Virus record (IMG/VR): IMGVR_UViG_3300021090_000040
Location: 1-46,397 of that record
Direction: 5' to 3' (one strand)
Length of the DNA stretch: 46,397 bases
DNA from: a virus
Shown: piece after piece, positions 38,706 to 46,397 of the stretch
How positions within the stretch are numbered: position 1 is the stretch's first letter
Layout of the letters: each line of letters starts with the position of its first letter
Program-made: the position numbers and the translations under genes
Notes under the pieces: generated by a model
The model's database searches: none
Seen by the model: the letters and a program-made list of their open reading frames with translations, nothing else
What the model was told of the DNA's origin: nothing

Positions 38706-39584
38706 ATGTCAGTAGGAACTACGGCAGATTTTGGGATGAAGCGGAATGAAGTTGTTTATTCCGCGCTCAGAAAAATTACGAAATTGAATGAAAATGAGCA
38801 AGTGGGAATGCTTCAGATGGACGCCGCAGTCAGGGCGCTCAACCTGATAGTCAGACAGGAAGATCTCAAGGGAACGGACCAAGCTAAAAATCTCTGGGCT
38901 CTCTCCGAGGCTGCGCTGTTTCTTAGAGTCGGCGGTCACGTCTACGGCTCTGCCCAAGGTCTCAAAACCAATATCCGCGACATGCTCTCTGCCTCGTTTC
39001 GCGATCGTTCGGGCGGCGACTGTCCCATCGAGGTGATCGACGCGCGCACCTGGGCGCAAATGAGCGACCACAAGGACCAGGGCGAACCGCAGCGGGTCTA
39101 CTTCAAGCGCGATCGTCTGCTCGCCAGTCAGCAATTCTTCATCGACCGCGCGCCGCTCTCACTCGGTACGACGAGCGTGGTGATAGGCACAGACAACGAC
39201 TCCTACTCTTGCATCCTCTGCCACACCTCATCGACCGAGACTCAGCCGATCACCGGGGCGAGTTGGCCTCTCTACTGGCAAAAGGGAACCTCTACGCCTA
39301 CCGCCTGGGTCGACGCCACCGCGTACACCAACGCCGAGCTGCTCTTTTACGTCTACAAGCGGCCACTGTTCGATTTTGACTTGCCTACCGATAATCCTGA
39401 TACGCCGGCAGGGTGGGAGCAGGTGCTGATTTACGAATTAGCGGTGGACCTCGCACCGGAGTATCAAGTTTCAGGAGATAAACTTCAAGCATTGCGCGCA
39501 GCTAGGTCGGAGGCGCGAGAGGCGCTTTTTGGTTCCAAACGATCCGGCGCTGAAAATATACACGATAAGGCGGAATACTTTTGA
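38706..39584 (+). CDS. Tail accessory factor/neck protein, P22 gp4-like, 292 aa
   Basis: Start at ATG 38706 after GGGAAAG; an upstream in-frame TTG is less likely. NEVVYSALRKITKLNENEQV, then DAAVRALNLIVRQEDLKG, matches the N-terminus of gp4-type proteins that bind the portal and close the head. SGGDCPIEVIDARTWAQMSD and PTDNPDTPAGWEQVLIYEL follow the usual P22-family layout. It is longer than P22 gp4 (166). Confidence 0.75.
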   Translation: MSVGTTADFGMKRNEVVYSALRKITKLNENEQVGMLQMDAAVRALNLIVRQEDLKGTDQAKNLWALSEAALFLRVGGHVYGSAQGLKTNIRDMLSASFRDRSGGDCPIEVIDARTWAQMSDHKDQGEPQRVYFKRDRLLASQQFFIDRAPLSLGTTSVVIGTDNDSYSCILCHTSSTETQPITGASWPLYWQKGTSTPTAWVDATAYTNAELLFYVYKRPLFDFDLPTDNPDTPAGWEQVLIYELAVDLAPEYQVSGDKLQALRAARSEAREALFGSKRSGAENIHDKAEYF

Positions 39585-39823
39585 TGGCTGCCGAGATCAA
39601 AAAAATCAAGCCCGAAATGGATTCAACCCCGGAAATGATTCTGGGCATGCTTATGACCCACCGGGACAAAATAAAGCACATCGCCGCCATGGTTGTTTGG
39701 GACGATGACAGCGCGCAGCTTGTGAACGATCCAATGCCGCACCGTGACATGGCTTGGCTCTTGGCGACCTTCCAGCAACAGTTTTTCACAGAACTTCAAG
39801 AGGAGGTGTCTCATGGCAACTAA
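39584..39823 (+). CDS. Hypothetical neck-region protein, 79 aa
   Basis: ATG overlaps the previous stop by one base. Met-rich helices (MDSTPEMILGMLMTHRDKIK, DMAWLLATFQQQFFTELQEE). No family recognised. Confidence 0.55.
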   Translation: MAAEIKKIKPEMDSTPEMILGMLMTHRDKIKHIAAMVVWDDDSAQLVNDPMPHRDMAWLLATFQQQFFTELQEEVSHGN

Positions 39824-39851
39824 AAAGAAAAAGAAGCGACCGGGCTACTAG
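39813..39851 (+). CDS. Very small Lys-rich peptide, 12 aa
   Basis: A strong AGAGGAGG lies 6 bases before ATG 39813, yet the frame encodes only MATKKKKKRPGY. The strong RBS indicates active translation; the peptide could bind DNA or simply deliver ribosomes to the next frame. Confidence 0.4.
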   Translation: MATKKKKKRPGY

Positions 39852-39852
39852 G

Positions 39853-40035
39853 ATGGCCTACCCCGACGACAGGGAGTTTTATCAAAGATGCTCGCATTGG
39901 TGCGATGGCCTAAGCTAGTGTCCTGTCGCGTTCGGCCCGGAGATTCGGCCAATTCCAAAAGACGTAATGTGCGAGACATGCGCTGACGGTCGGTGCAACG
40001 GGGTGTTTGAGAACGAACCGGCGAGGTGGAACTGA
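39853..40035 (+). pseudogene. Cys-rich ORF interrupted by in-frame TAG
   Basis: Beginning at ATG 39853, the frame encodes MAYPDDREFYQRCSHWCDGL and then meets TAG at 39916-39918. It continues with CPVAFGPEIRPIPKDVMCET and CADGRCNG to TGA at 40033-40035. The Cys spacing continues across the stop (six Cys, two CxxC/CxxxC pairs), so it was one zinc-binding protein of about 60 residues. Amber readthrough or a nonsense mutation are the alternatives. Confidence 0.5.
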
Positions 40036-40036
40036 A

Positions 40037-40369
40037 ATGGACAGGCTTTATCCTGACAGATTGGAATTCGTCACTCCCGGCGAAGTTCTCAAAAACAACG
40101 GACACGATTTTGTGGATTCCATACCTACGAGCGATTCAATCAAAGCCACGGACTCTACCGTAACGGCTACGGATAACGACGGCGCGGACGTAACCGCGAC
40201 GGTTGTCAGTGGGAAAAATGTCTCAGGTACGCAGCTTAGAGCCAACCTGGCAGGCTTCACCGCTGGCAAGGATTATCTCATCGCCTACCACATGGTCACG
40301 ACCACGAGCGGCGATGCCGCCGACAAGTTTACTCGAATCAAGTGTAGAAGTCAGAGCGCGGTGGCGTAA
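40037..40369 (+). CDS. Small structural protein candidate, 110 aa
   Basis: GAGGTGG precedes ATG 40037. Ig-like/beta composition (SIKATDSTVTATDNDGADVT), ending in KCRSQSAVA. It resembles small head-tail joining adaptors with an Ig-like fold. The stop overlaps the tail-hub start. Confidence 0.55.
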   Translation: MDRLYPDRLEFVTPGEVLKNNGHDFVDSIPTSDSIKATDSTVTATDNDGADVTATVVSGKNVSGTQLRANLAGFTAGKDYLIAYHMVTTTSGDAADKFTRIKCRSQSAVA

Positions 40370-41865
40370 TGGCAAATGTCCCTGCGATCATCGGGTTTCA
40401 AGGTCTCAACGACTGGCTTGTACCTGGAACCAACCCCAAGCAAACCCGATCCCTCGACGGTGTAGTTATCCAAAAAGGCCGAGTCTTCGGCGTTGGCGGT
40501 ACCTCTAAATTCCGCAGCATTGCCACGGTCTCAGGAACCACGCCGATCATCCGGCTCATGCCCTGGGTCGAGCCGAGTCTCGCCACCACGATGCTGCGCA
40601 TGACGCCGACCGCGGTGCATAAGTTAAACACGGGTACTGACGCTTGGGACAATGTCACCGGGACCGCTCTAAACGGCACCTCCGCGACGATTCCACAGTG
40701 GGTCAACCATAAGGGCGTTCTGGTATTTACCAATGCCCTGGACCGGCCGCGCAAGTACACAGGTAGCGGAAACACAGCGGTGCTCGGCGGCACACCTCCC
40801 TACGCCGTGGCGATCGCCGATTACTACGGCTTCTTGATGCTCGGTAACGTCAGCGCCGCTGGCACGACCTTCATCAAAACCCAGATCGTTTACTCCTCGG
40901 ATTATGATGTCGATTGGAGTTCGTGCAATGGTAACGAGATCAACCTGAACGAAACCCCAGGCGAGATCCTCGCCATGCGCCGGCTCGGCCGGTCGCTCCC
41001 AGTCTACAAGTCCGACACGGTCATGCTGATTCGCTTCACCGGGACTTCGCCGGTGCGCTTCACTCAAGAAGAGTATCCGTTGCACAAAGGCATTCTCGCT
41101 GTGCGCAGTCTGCAAGACATCGCCGAGAAAGGTCAAGTTTTTCTCGGCACAGACTACGAGCTTTACAACAATACCGGCCCCAACATCGCGCCTCTACCCC
41201 CTAACGTCCAGCGCAAGCTGCAAGACACGATGGACCCGACCAAGGCGAGTCTCTGTATCGGCGTGACGGTTTACGAGGAAGAAACCTACAACCTGTTCTA
41301 TGCGACGACATCGTCCACCTGGCCGATCAATCGCATCATGTGGAACTTCCGCACTGGGGAGTTCTCACACCGGACTTATACCGCGCAGCAGTTCATAGAC
41401 GCGGTGGCGTTCAAATTTTCCAAAAACACCGCAGAGCAAGTTATCGCCGCGGCTAATGATCTCGTCTACGAGCTTGACACCACGGCGATCAACGACGATG
41501 GCACGGCGACCAGTCGCTACTACGAGACCGACTGGCAACACGGCGGCAGTGAGACACCAACGCCATTTCGGGGGGCGCGCTTCGTTTTCAAGCGGGCCAA
41601 GGGCGCCAGGGTCAGAATCAGCATGACTGTCGATTACCGTGAGACATTCTTTTACGAAATGACGTTCGACTTAAGAGGCACGCCGGGCCAAGAGACGACG
41701 ACGATCGACTACATACCGCCTCAATCTGTAGAATGCGTGTGGCTGAATCTTAAAATTAGATTTTTCCATGACGTTGCCGGAATCGAGACCGAGTTGCGCG
41801 CGATCCTGCCTTTATCGGAGGAACCAATTAGCCAGGCCGATGATAAGGCTGGCGCGGTGGTTTGA
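40369..41865 (+). CDS. Tail hub/head-stabilising protein, P22 gp10-like, 498 aa
   Basis: Overlaps the previous gene. Repeated beta strands give a beta-propeller pattern (GVLVFTNALDRPRKYTGSGN near 122, then YLGTDYELYN-like). MRRLGRSLPVYKSDTVMLIR (about 204-223) and IMWNFRTGEFSHRTY resemble gp10-type proteins that seal the portal channel. At 498 residues it is near P22 gp10 (472). The C-terminus (about 395-498) looks like a separate beta domain. Confidence 0.7.
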   Translation: MANVPAIIGFQGLNDWLVPGTNPKQTRSLDGVVIQKGRVFGVGGTSKFRSIATVSGTTPIIRLMPWVEPSLATTMLRMTPTAVHKLNTGTDAWDNVTGTALNGTSATIPQWVNHKGVLVFTNALDRPRKYTGSGNTAVLGGTPPYAVAIADYYGFLMLGNVSAAGTTFIKTQIVYSSDYDVDWSSCNGNEINLNETPGEILAMRRLGRSLPVYKSDTVMLIRFTGTSPVRFTQEEYPLHKGILAVRSLQDIAEKGQVFLGTDYELYNNTGPNIAPLPPNVQRKLQDTMDPTKASLCIGVTVYEEETYNLFYATTSSTWPINRIMWNFRTGEFSHRTYTAQQFIDAVAFKFSKNTAEQVIAAANDLVYELDTTAINDDGTATSRYYETDWQHGGSETPTPFRGARFVFKRAKGARVRISMTVDYRETFFYEMTFDLRGTPGQETTTIDYIPPQSVECVWLNLKIRFFHDVAGIETELRAILPLSEEPISQADDKAGAVV

Positions 41866-41868
41866 CCT

Positions 41869-42342
41869 ATGGCAACACCTACCACGGCCGAAATTAACAG
41901 AAGATATCGCGATCGCCATCGCGCCGAGATCAACACGCGCGCACGGAAGAATTACAGCCTCGCGCGCAGAGCCCATCGGCAAAAACGTAAGCGCTATTAC
42001 AAGACGCACGCGATTCAAGAGCGCGAAAAGGCATTGGTTTACTATTACGAGAAAAGTCAGGCGTACCAAGCCGTCCGTCATCGAGCCATCCGCTCTGAGA
42101 ATTATGCTTTGATAAACACATTAAAAGACAAGCCTTGCCTCGATTGCGGCCAACGCTTTCCTCCCTGCGCGATGGATTTTGATCATGTGCAAGGGGGAAA
42201 GAAGTTCACCATAGGGTCGCAAATAACGCGCCCCATGCGGGTCTTATTGGAGGAAATCGAGAAGTGCGAACTGCTCTGCGCAAATTGTCACCGCATAAGA
42301 ACATTTAAGCGTGGGAGGGAGAAGCGTGGCGGCGCCGACTGA
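41869..42342 (+). CDS. HNH endonuclease (short type), 157 aa
   Basis: The first 70 residues are very basic and helical (RRYRDRHRAEINTRARKNYS). CLDCGQRFPPCAMDFDHVQG (about 88-107) and KCELLCANCHRIRT (about 135-148) contain the zinc-binding Cys pairs and the HNH-type D-H and N-H residues. Typical free-standing phage HNH enzyme between tail genes. It overlaps the next gene by 17 bases. Confidence 0.9.
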   Translation: MATPTTAEINRRYRDRHRAEINTRARKNYSLARRAHRQKRKRYYKTHAIQEREKALVYYYEKSQAYQAVRHRAIRSENYALINTLKDKPCLDCGQRFPPCAMDFDHVQGGKKFTIGSQITRPMRVLLEEIEKCELLCANCHRIRTFKRGREKRGGAD

Positions 42343-43720
42343 CGTAAGAGTGGAGGCAACGTCTCAGGGCACGACAACGCTGCGGTGGTCATACGCCGGA
42401 GTTAACGGCATAGACGTTTACCGTTCAACAGACGGGGCGGCTTATACCCGGATCACACTACCCTCTCTTGTCTCCACAGTTAAAATCTATGAGGATTCAA
42501 ATTTAGCCACGGGCGTAAAATATTGGTACAAGACGAGCGACGACGCCGGCTCGACGTTCTCCAGCGTGGTGACAGTGTGGACTCACGGCTGCGCGGCGCC
42601 GACGGAGAATATCGGTGTTGCCCTCCCCCGTTTTGCCGATGAGGCCGATCCGACTCAGCTCAATGACATGGCGCAGACCGTTGAAAGCGCCTTAAACAAA
42701 AACCTCAGCGAACAGGACAAGACCTGCAAGGCGTGCATCTCTGACGGTGCGCTGACGATCGATTGCGGTTGCGCAGAGATGGAGGTCGAAGTCGACCAGG
42801 ACATCAACTCGATCTCGGTCCTCAATTGCGACGACAAGAGCACCGACGTCACGTTTATCATTCCGCCTAACGTCACGCGGGCAATCGGCGGCTGGCCCAA
42901 AGGCATGGGGTTTACCGGCGACGAGGGTCGCACCTCGCCGGTCTCAGGTGGATCGACGGGGAGATCGATCAACGAGAAGATCACCAGCGCGATCAATAGA
43001 AATTCACAATCGGGGAAAAGCAAGCCGGGCGTAACGACAAAGGGCGGTAAAACGGGCGGCCCGAGCACCAGCAGCGGCGGGTGTCAGTGTGTGCCGGGAA
43101 CCAACGGCGAGTTGACCATCAAAGTCTGCAAGCCGGACGGCGGAGCGAACAACGGCAACTCGATGAACTGCGCGGCCGCGACTAAGGGCGCCAAGATGGT
43201 CGCCTGCGGCGGGCGTGGGCCGTATACGTGGAGCAAAACTGGCGGGGTAAATATCAGTGCTGCGACAGGTGGAACTACTATGGTCACGCTGCCAACAAAT
43301 GCTGGTAGTGGCGAGGGTGGGACAGCTTATCGCGTTGATCGGCGAACGTGCCAGTTTTGCAGCGTCACTGCTGGTATTTGTAGTGATACCAACCCACCGA
43401 TCTCAAAGGGGTTCGGCTGCAACGATCAGGAACTGTTTTGCGTAATTACATCATCCTGTTCCGCTGGTAGTTATGGCCCCGTGACGGCTACTCCAACTTG
43501 CGGGCCGCAATGTAGTGGAGCAGGGAATGCGTGTCCTCCTGCCGGTGATTGGTGTAGTACTGGCGAGCCGGCATTTGCAGATAAAGTCACTTGCGACGAA
43601 CGCACAGCTGGGATGATTACAGCTGGGTGTAATCCATGCGGCTCAGTAGCGGCGAGTGGCACTACTGTTTCAGTAACTGATTCTCTTGGAACAGTAACTA
43701 CAGTAATAATGGTTCCTTAA
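42326..43720 (+). CDS. Tail protein with fibronectin-like domain, Cys-rich end, 464 aa
   Basis: GTG 42326 follows GGAGGGAG; an earlier GTG (42311) lies upstream of that RBS. Residues 2-90 form an FN3-like domain (TTLRWSYAGVNGIDVYRSTD). A middle part contains LNDMAQTVESALNKNL and a Cys-rich strip. The C-terminal 170 residues are Cys/Gly-rich (CGPQCSGAGNACPPAGDWC) and coded by AT-richer DNA than the rest. A likely fibre adaptor; the domain fusion and composition change suggest mosaic origin. Confidence 0.6.
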   Translation: MAAPTDVRVEATSQGTTTLRWSYAGVNGIDVYRSTDGAAYTRITLPSLVSTVKIYEDSNLATGVKYWYKTSDDAGSTFSSVVTVWTHGCAAPTENIGVALPRFADEADPTQLNDMAQTVESALNKNLSEQDKTCKACISDGALTIDCGCAEMEVEVDQDINSISVLNCDDKSTDVTFIIPPNVTRAIGGWPKGMGFTGDEGRTSPVSGGSTGRSINEKITSAINRNSQSGKSKPGVTTKGGKTGGPSTSSGGCQCVPGTNGELTIKVCKPDGGANNGNSMNCAAATKGAKMVACGGRGPYTWSKTGGVNISAATGGTTMVTLPTNAGSGEGGTAYRVDRRTCQFCSVTAGICSDTNPPISKGFGCNDQELFCVITSSCSAGSYGPVTATPTCGPQCSGAGNACPPAGDWCSTGEPAFADKVTCDERTAGMITAGCNPCGSVAASGTTVSVTDSLGTVTTVIMVP

Positions 43721-44158
43721 ATGGCTTGCTTAGTATTTAAATTACTAGATGGGACCGAACGGCGTATTCCGCCATCGCCCGATGGACAGTATCGCCGCGC
43801 GGGTGTGCCTGGCGAGACCTACGTTGGCATTGACCCGGATTGCGGCGGTGATGTAGTGCTCACTCCAGTTTCTAATGAAAGCGCTCAACTCGTGGCTGAA
43901 CTTGATGCAGAACTGGGTAGTGGCAGCGGTGATTGGATCAAACGTTTTGCCGACCCCATCGCCAAGTTGCTAGGCCAGAAAAGTTGCATGAGTTGCGAAG
44001 CCCGCCGTGTCGTAACTAACGCTTACGGTGCGCTTAAAGCTAAGCATGGACAAATCGAAGCCTTGCGAATGATGAAATCACTCTGGCAACGTAGCTTCAA
44101 CGAAAGCGAAGCTGAAGTGCTCAAAACATTAAAGGAATATTTGCGCTCCGATGCTTGA
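43721..44158 (+). CDS. Hypothetical tail-region protein, 145 aa
   Basis: Starts directly after the previous stop. N-terminal beta-like region (CLVFKLLDGTERRIPPSPDG), then SCMSCEARRVVTNAYGALKA, a CxxC followed by helices, and a C-terminal helix (NESEAEVLKTLKEYL). AT-rich codon use as in the fibre genes. Its last bases overlap the fibre gene. Confidence 0.55.
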   Translation: MACLVFKLLDGTERRIPPSPDGQYRRAGVPGETYVGIDPDCGGDVVLTPVSNESAQLVAELDAELGSGSGDWIKRFADPIAKLLGQKSCMSCEARRVVTNAYGALKAKHGQIEALRMMKSLWQRSFNESEAEVLKTLKEYLRSDA

Positions 44159-45953
44159 AGTCGGCCAAGAATGGGTCTTGCACACGTCGCCTTTCCGCTT
44201 AAAGGAGACGACGACACCGACGAATGCCGAAATACCGTCGAATGTTGTTGGGCTCTATGCGAAAGATAGCAGCGGCACAAGCACGCTGTGCTACAAGAAT
44301 GATGCAGGCACGGAAATATGCCTCCCTACAGTTGGACCGCTAGTTACGGGTAGTGGAGTAGCCAATCAGCTTGCTATTTGGAGCGGTACTTCGACACTTA
44401 TCGGGGATACCGATCTCACTTTTGTTACCGATACGCTTACGGCTACAAAGATTGTTGGTTCAACCAGCATCACAACACCAGCACTGACTGATTCAAGCAT
44501 GACGTTGGGAAGTGTGCTGTTTGCTGGCACAGGTGGACTTATCAGCCAAGACAATGCCAACTTCTTTTGGGATGACGCAAGTAATTTCTTAGGCTTAGGT
44601 ACGGCAGGTCCAGCTAATAAGTTGCATATTTCAGCAGACAATTTCAGCGGTGCATTGATTGATGGACTGGTTACGGTTTTTGCGCCGACCTTCATGGGCA
44701 GAGGTTTTCGCACGTCAGCAGCGGCGCCGTCAGCCGTAACTACCAACGATACGCTAGCGCATTTTACAGGTGCAGGCAGGGCTACAACACTTTATACGGG
44801 CGGCAAAGCTTCAATCGTTATGTCGGCGGGTGAAGCATGGACAGATACAGCAAATGGTAGTTACATCACCTTAGCAACAACGGCGTTGCTATCAACTACG
44901 CGCACAGAGCGTTTTCGCGTAGGCCCAAGCGGCCAATGGGGTATTGGCGGTGCAACCTTTGGCACGGCAACGAATGTTTTCAAAAGTGGAGGCGCAAGTG
45001 CTGCACCTACATGGGGCACGGTAGCCGCAAGTGAAGTTACAAGCGGAGCAGCAGTAACGGCAGCTTCGACGAAGATCACGCTTGCAGGCACACCATCGAC
45101 GGCAGGACTCACAGCCTTCAGCATCGATGTGAATCAAGCGAACCTCGATCATGGAAGTATTGGTGGACTCGCCGACGATGATCATGTGGGTTATGCGCTG
45201 CTAGCGGGACGTAGTGGTGGGCAAACACTGATTGGCGGCACAGCAGCCGCAGATGCTCTTACGTTGCGTGCTACGGCAGGTGTAGGCGCAGGCAGTGAAG
45301 CAATTATTCTTCAAGTAGGCAGTAATGGTGCACTGGAAGGTTTGCGCGTAGGACAAGCAAATTCGCAGTCTGTGGTTGCAATAGGCACGAGTGCTTTAAG
45401 TATTACTAATGCTAGCACATTAAATCCACGTTTGATTATATCGGGTGCAGGGGTAGCACACAACGTGCAGGTTATTCGCCACACTACCGTCGGAGCAGGT
45501 GGAGCGATATTTTCACTATCTACCACGAGAGGTGCTGGCGCCAATACACATTCAGCCTTACAAGCAGGGGATGGGCTAGGAACATACTACTTTGAAGGGT
45601 CGGATGGGGTGAGATTTATTACAGCAGCTAGCATCCGAGCCGTTGTTGAAACTACTTTCACCACTGATTCAGCTATTGCAAGGCTTGATTTTGCCACCAA
45701 CAACGGTAGCTCTCCAAGTAATCCACCAGTAAGTATGTCATTAAGTTCAGTGGGGGTTTTATCTATTAGTAGAACAACGGGTCAAATAGATTTGAGCGCG
45801 ATTTCAGCAGGCAGCCCGAATTTCAAGATTACCAAAACCAGTGACACACCGACGGTAGTGTTTACAGCAGGTGTGCCTTCAACCAATCCGCAAGGCTTGA
45901 TGGAAATTGATGATGGAAGCGGCACACCGGGGTACTTTCCGTATTGGAGGTGA
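44151..45953 (+). CDS. Tail fibre (complete version), 600 aa
   Basis: NVVGLYAKDSSGTSTLCYKN (31-50) is a common tail-fibre opening. A repetitive Thr/Ser/Gly/Ala-rich shaft follows. LDHGSIGGLADDDHVGYALL (about 332-351) is the module shared with the partial fibre at 1-867. The distal part (370-600) differs from it. It ends GLMEIDDGSGTPGYFPYWR. The start overlaps the upstream gene by 8 bases and has only a weak RBS. Its role is host recognition. AT-rich relative to the head genes. Confidence 0.85.
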   Translation: MLEVGQEWVLHTSPFRLKETTTPTNAEIPSNVVGLYAKDSSGTSTLCYKNDAGTEICLPTVGPLVTGSGVANQLAIWSGTSTLIGDTDLTFVTDTLTATKIVGSTSITTPALTDSSMTLGSVLFAGTGGLISQDNANFFWDDASNFLGLGTAGPANKLHISADNFSGALIDGLVTVFAPTFMGRGFRTSAAAPSAVTTNDTLAHFTGAGRATTLYTGGKASIVMSAGEAWTDTANGSYITLATTALLSTTRTERFRVGPSGQWGIGGATFGTATNVFKSGGASAAPTWGTVAASEVTSGAAVTAASTKITLAGTPSTAGLTAFSIDVNQANLDHGSIGGLADDDHVGYALLAGRSGGQTLIGGTAAADALTLRATAGVGAGSEAIILQVGSNGALEGLRVGQANSQSVVAIGTSALSITNASTLNPRLIISGAGVAHNVQVIRHTTVGAGGAIFSLSTTRGAGANTHSALQAGDGLGTYYFEGSDGVRFITAASIRAVVETTFTTDSAIARLDFATNNGSSPSNPPVSMSLSSVGVLSISRTTGQIDLSAISAGSPNFKITKTSDTPTVVFTAGVPSTNPQGLMEIDDGSGTPGYFPYWR

Positions 45954-45956
45954 GTG

Positions 45957-46262
45957 ATGGCAGATTATCGGTATGAAATTACGACAGGTGGATTGGACAC
46001 ACAAGTTGAAGATGTGCGAACACTAATGTTAAACTATCCAACTATTAGGTATAAAATCAGCGGGCAATGGCGCAGAAAATCTTTACAGAATGCTGTAACA
46101 GTGACCTTCTTACAAAGCACAAGTAGTGGAGTTAATAAGTCAGACTTAGACGCTATTGCACAAGAGATTGTGGATGCTCTGCTGTTGCTTCCTCCTACAA
46201 TGACTTTTGTATTAACGAACTTTGCAACCACTATTCAGTATACAAGCCCAGTTTTACCATAG
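45957..46262 (+). CDS. Small protein after tail fibre, 101 aa
   Basis: GGAGG lies 6 bases before ATG 45957. Mixed sequence (YRYEITTGGLDTQVEDVRTL, then SKSDLDAIAQEIVDALLLLP-like). It could be a fibre chaperone or a hinge protein. The alternative fibre (1-867) is not followed by this gene, so it belongs to this fibre cassette. Confidence 0.6.
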   Translation: MADYRYEITTGGLDTQVEDVRTLMLNYPTIRYKISGQWRRKSLQNAVTVTFLQSTSSGVNKSDLDAIAQEIVDALLLLPPTMTFVLTNFATTIQYTSPVLP

Positions 46263-46270
46263 GAGGAATC

Positions 46271-46397
46271 ATGGCACGAACGGTATAGCAGTCAACGAGG
46301 CACTCACGGAGCGCGTTGTCGAATTGGAAAAACGGGTGTTGGACAAAGCCATCGCCGACATCCAAAACATCAAAGATGGAACCATTAAACTGCCGAA
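46271..46397 (+). repeat. 127-bp exact direct repeat, copy 2, at window end
   Basis: Identical to 971-1097. An AGGAGG six bases upstream precedes ATG 46271, but that frame stops after MARTV, as in the first copy. The coiled-coil frame is cut off by the window end. The repeat shows where the sequence continues: into 1098 and beyond. Confidence 0.9.

Noticed and set aside
39853-40035. Genome-wide recoding of TAG
   Set aside because: Many intact genes (for example 1208-1513 and 4267-8238) end with TAG at sensible places, so standard code 11 applies.
1-46397. Diversity-generating retroelement behind the fibre variation
   Set aside because: No reverse transcriptase gene and no template/variable repeat pair with adenine-specific differences; the two versions differ mainly by silent changes and then whole-domain replacement.

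Overview
The window is a nearly complete genome of a temperate, short-tailed (podovirus-type) phage, probably assembled from an environmental sample. The head and neck genes follow a P22-like plan: small and large terminase, a P22-type portal, scaffold, an N4-gp56/DUF4043-type capsid protein, a gp4-like tail accessory factor and a gp10-like tail hub. A repressor, a tyrosine integrase and a tRNA-derived attachment site show a lysogenic lifestyle. No gene names the host. The best host clues are a tRNA-Leu(CAA) 5' half in attP, a bacterial parS core and a single CRISPR repeat.

Layout. 1-867 is the 3' end of a second version of the tail-fibre gene, and 971-1097 is repeated exactly at the end (46271-46397). 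The contig therefore closes on itself (about 45.3 kb from 1098 to 46397), with positions 1-970 as an alternative tail-fibre branch. 1208-8238 holds internal-virion/ejection genes, including a 1,323-residue polyvalent protein and one HNH endonuclease. 8245-9338 is the lysis block (lysozyme, two small proteins, lipoprotein). 9459-10585 is the leftward lysogeny operon (membrane protein, small protein, double-HTH repressor). It faces the rightward early operon across a twin operator at 10594-10639.

10672-21517 is a long, tightly overlapping early operon. It carries small zinc-binding proteins, a cytosine methyltransferase, a recombination-associated gene pair, a 2-deoxyribosyltransferase-like enzyme, a lambda O-like initiator with repeats inside it, a G39P-like helicase loader, an adenine methyltransferase, a DUF6948 protein with a Gly/Tyr-rich repeat partner, a solitary CRISPR repeat fused to the start of a PD-(D/E)XK nuclease gene, and an excisionase-like protein. 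The integrase (21514-22656) and attP (about 22606-22830) follow. A leftward accessory operon (22841-25033) would lie at the prophage edge.

25511-46262 is the late region in the usual order: terminase, portal, scaffold, capsid, HNH insertion, small head proteins, glycosyltransferase plus methyltransferase, neck, tail hub, HNH, adaptor, tail fibre. Base composition shifts to AT-rich from about 43240 through the fibre genes, which suggests that the receptor-binding end was acquired or exchanged separately.

The features most worth following up are the solitary CRISPR repeat (20512-20548), the parS palindrome without ParB (27310-27323), the two tail-fibre branches, and an integrase lacking two catalytic residues.
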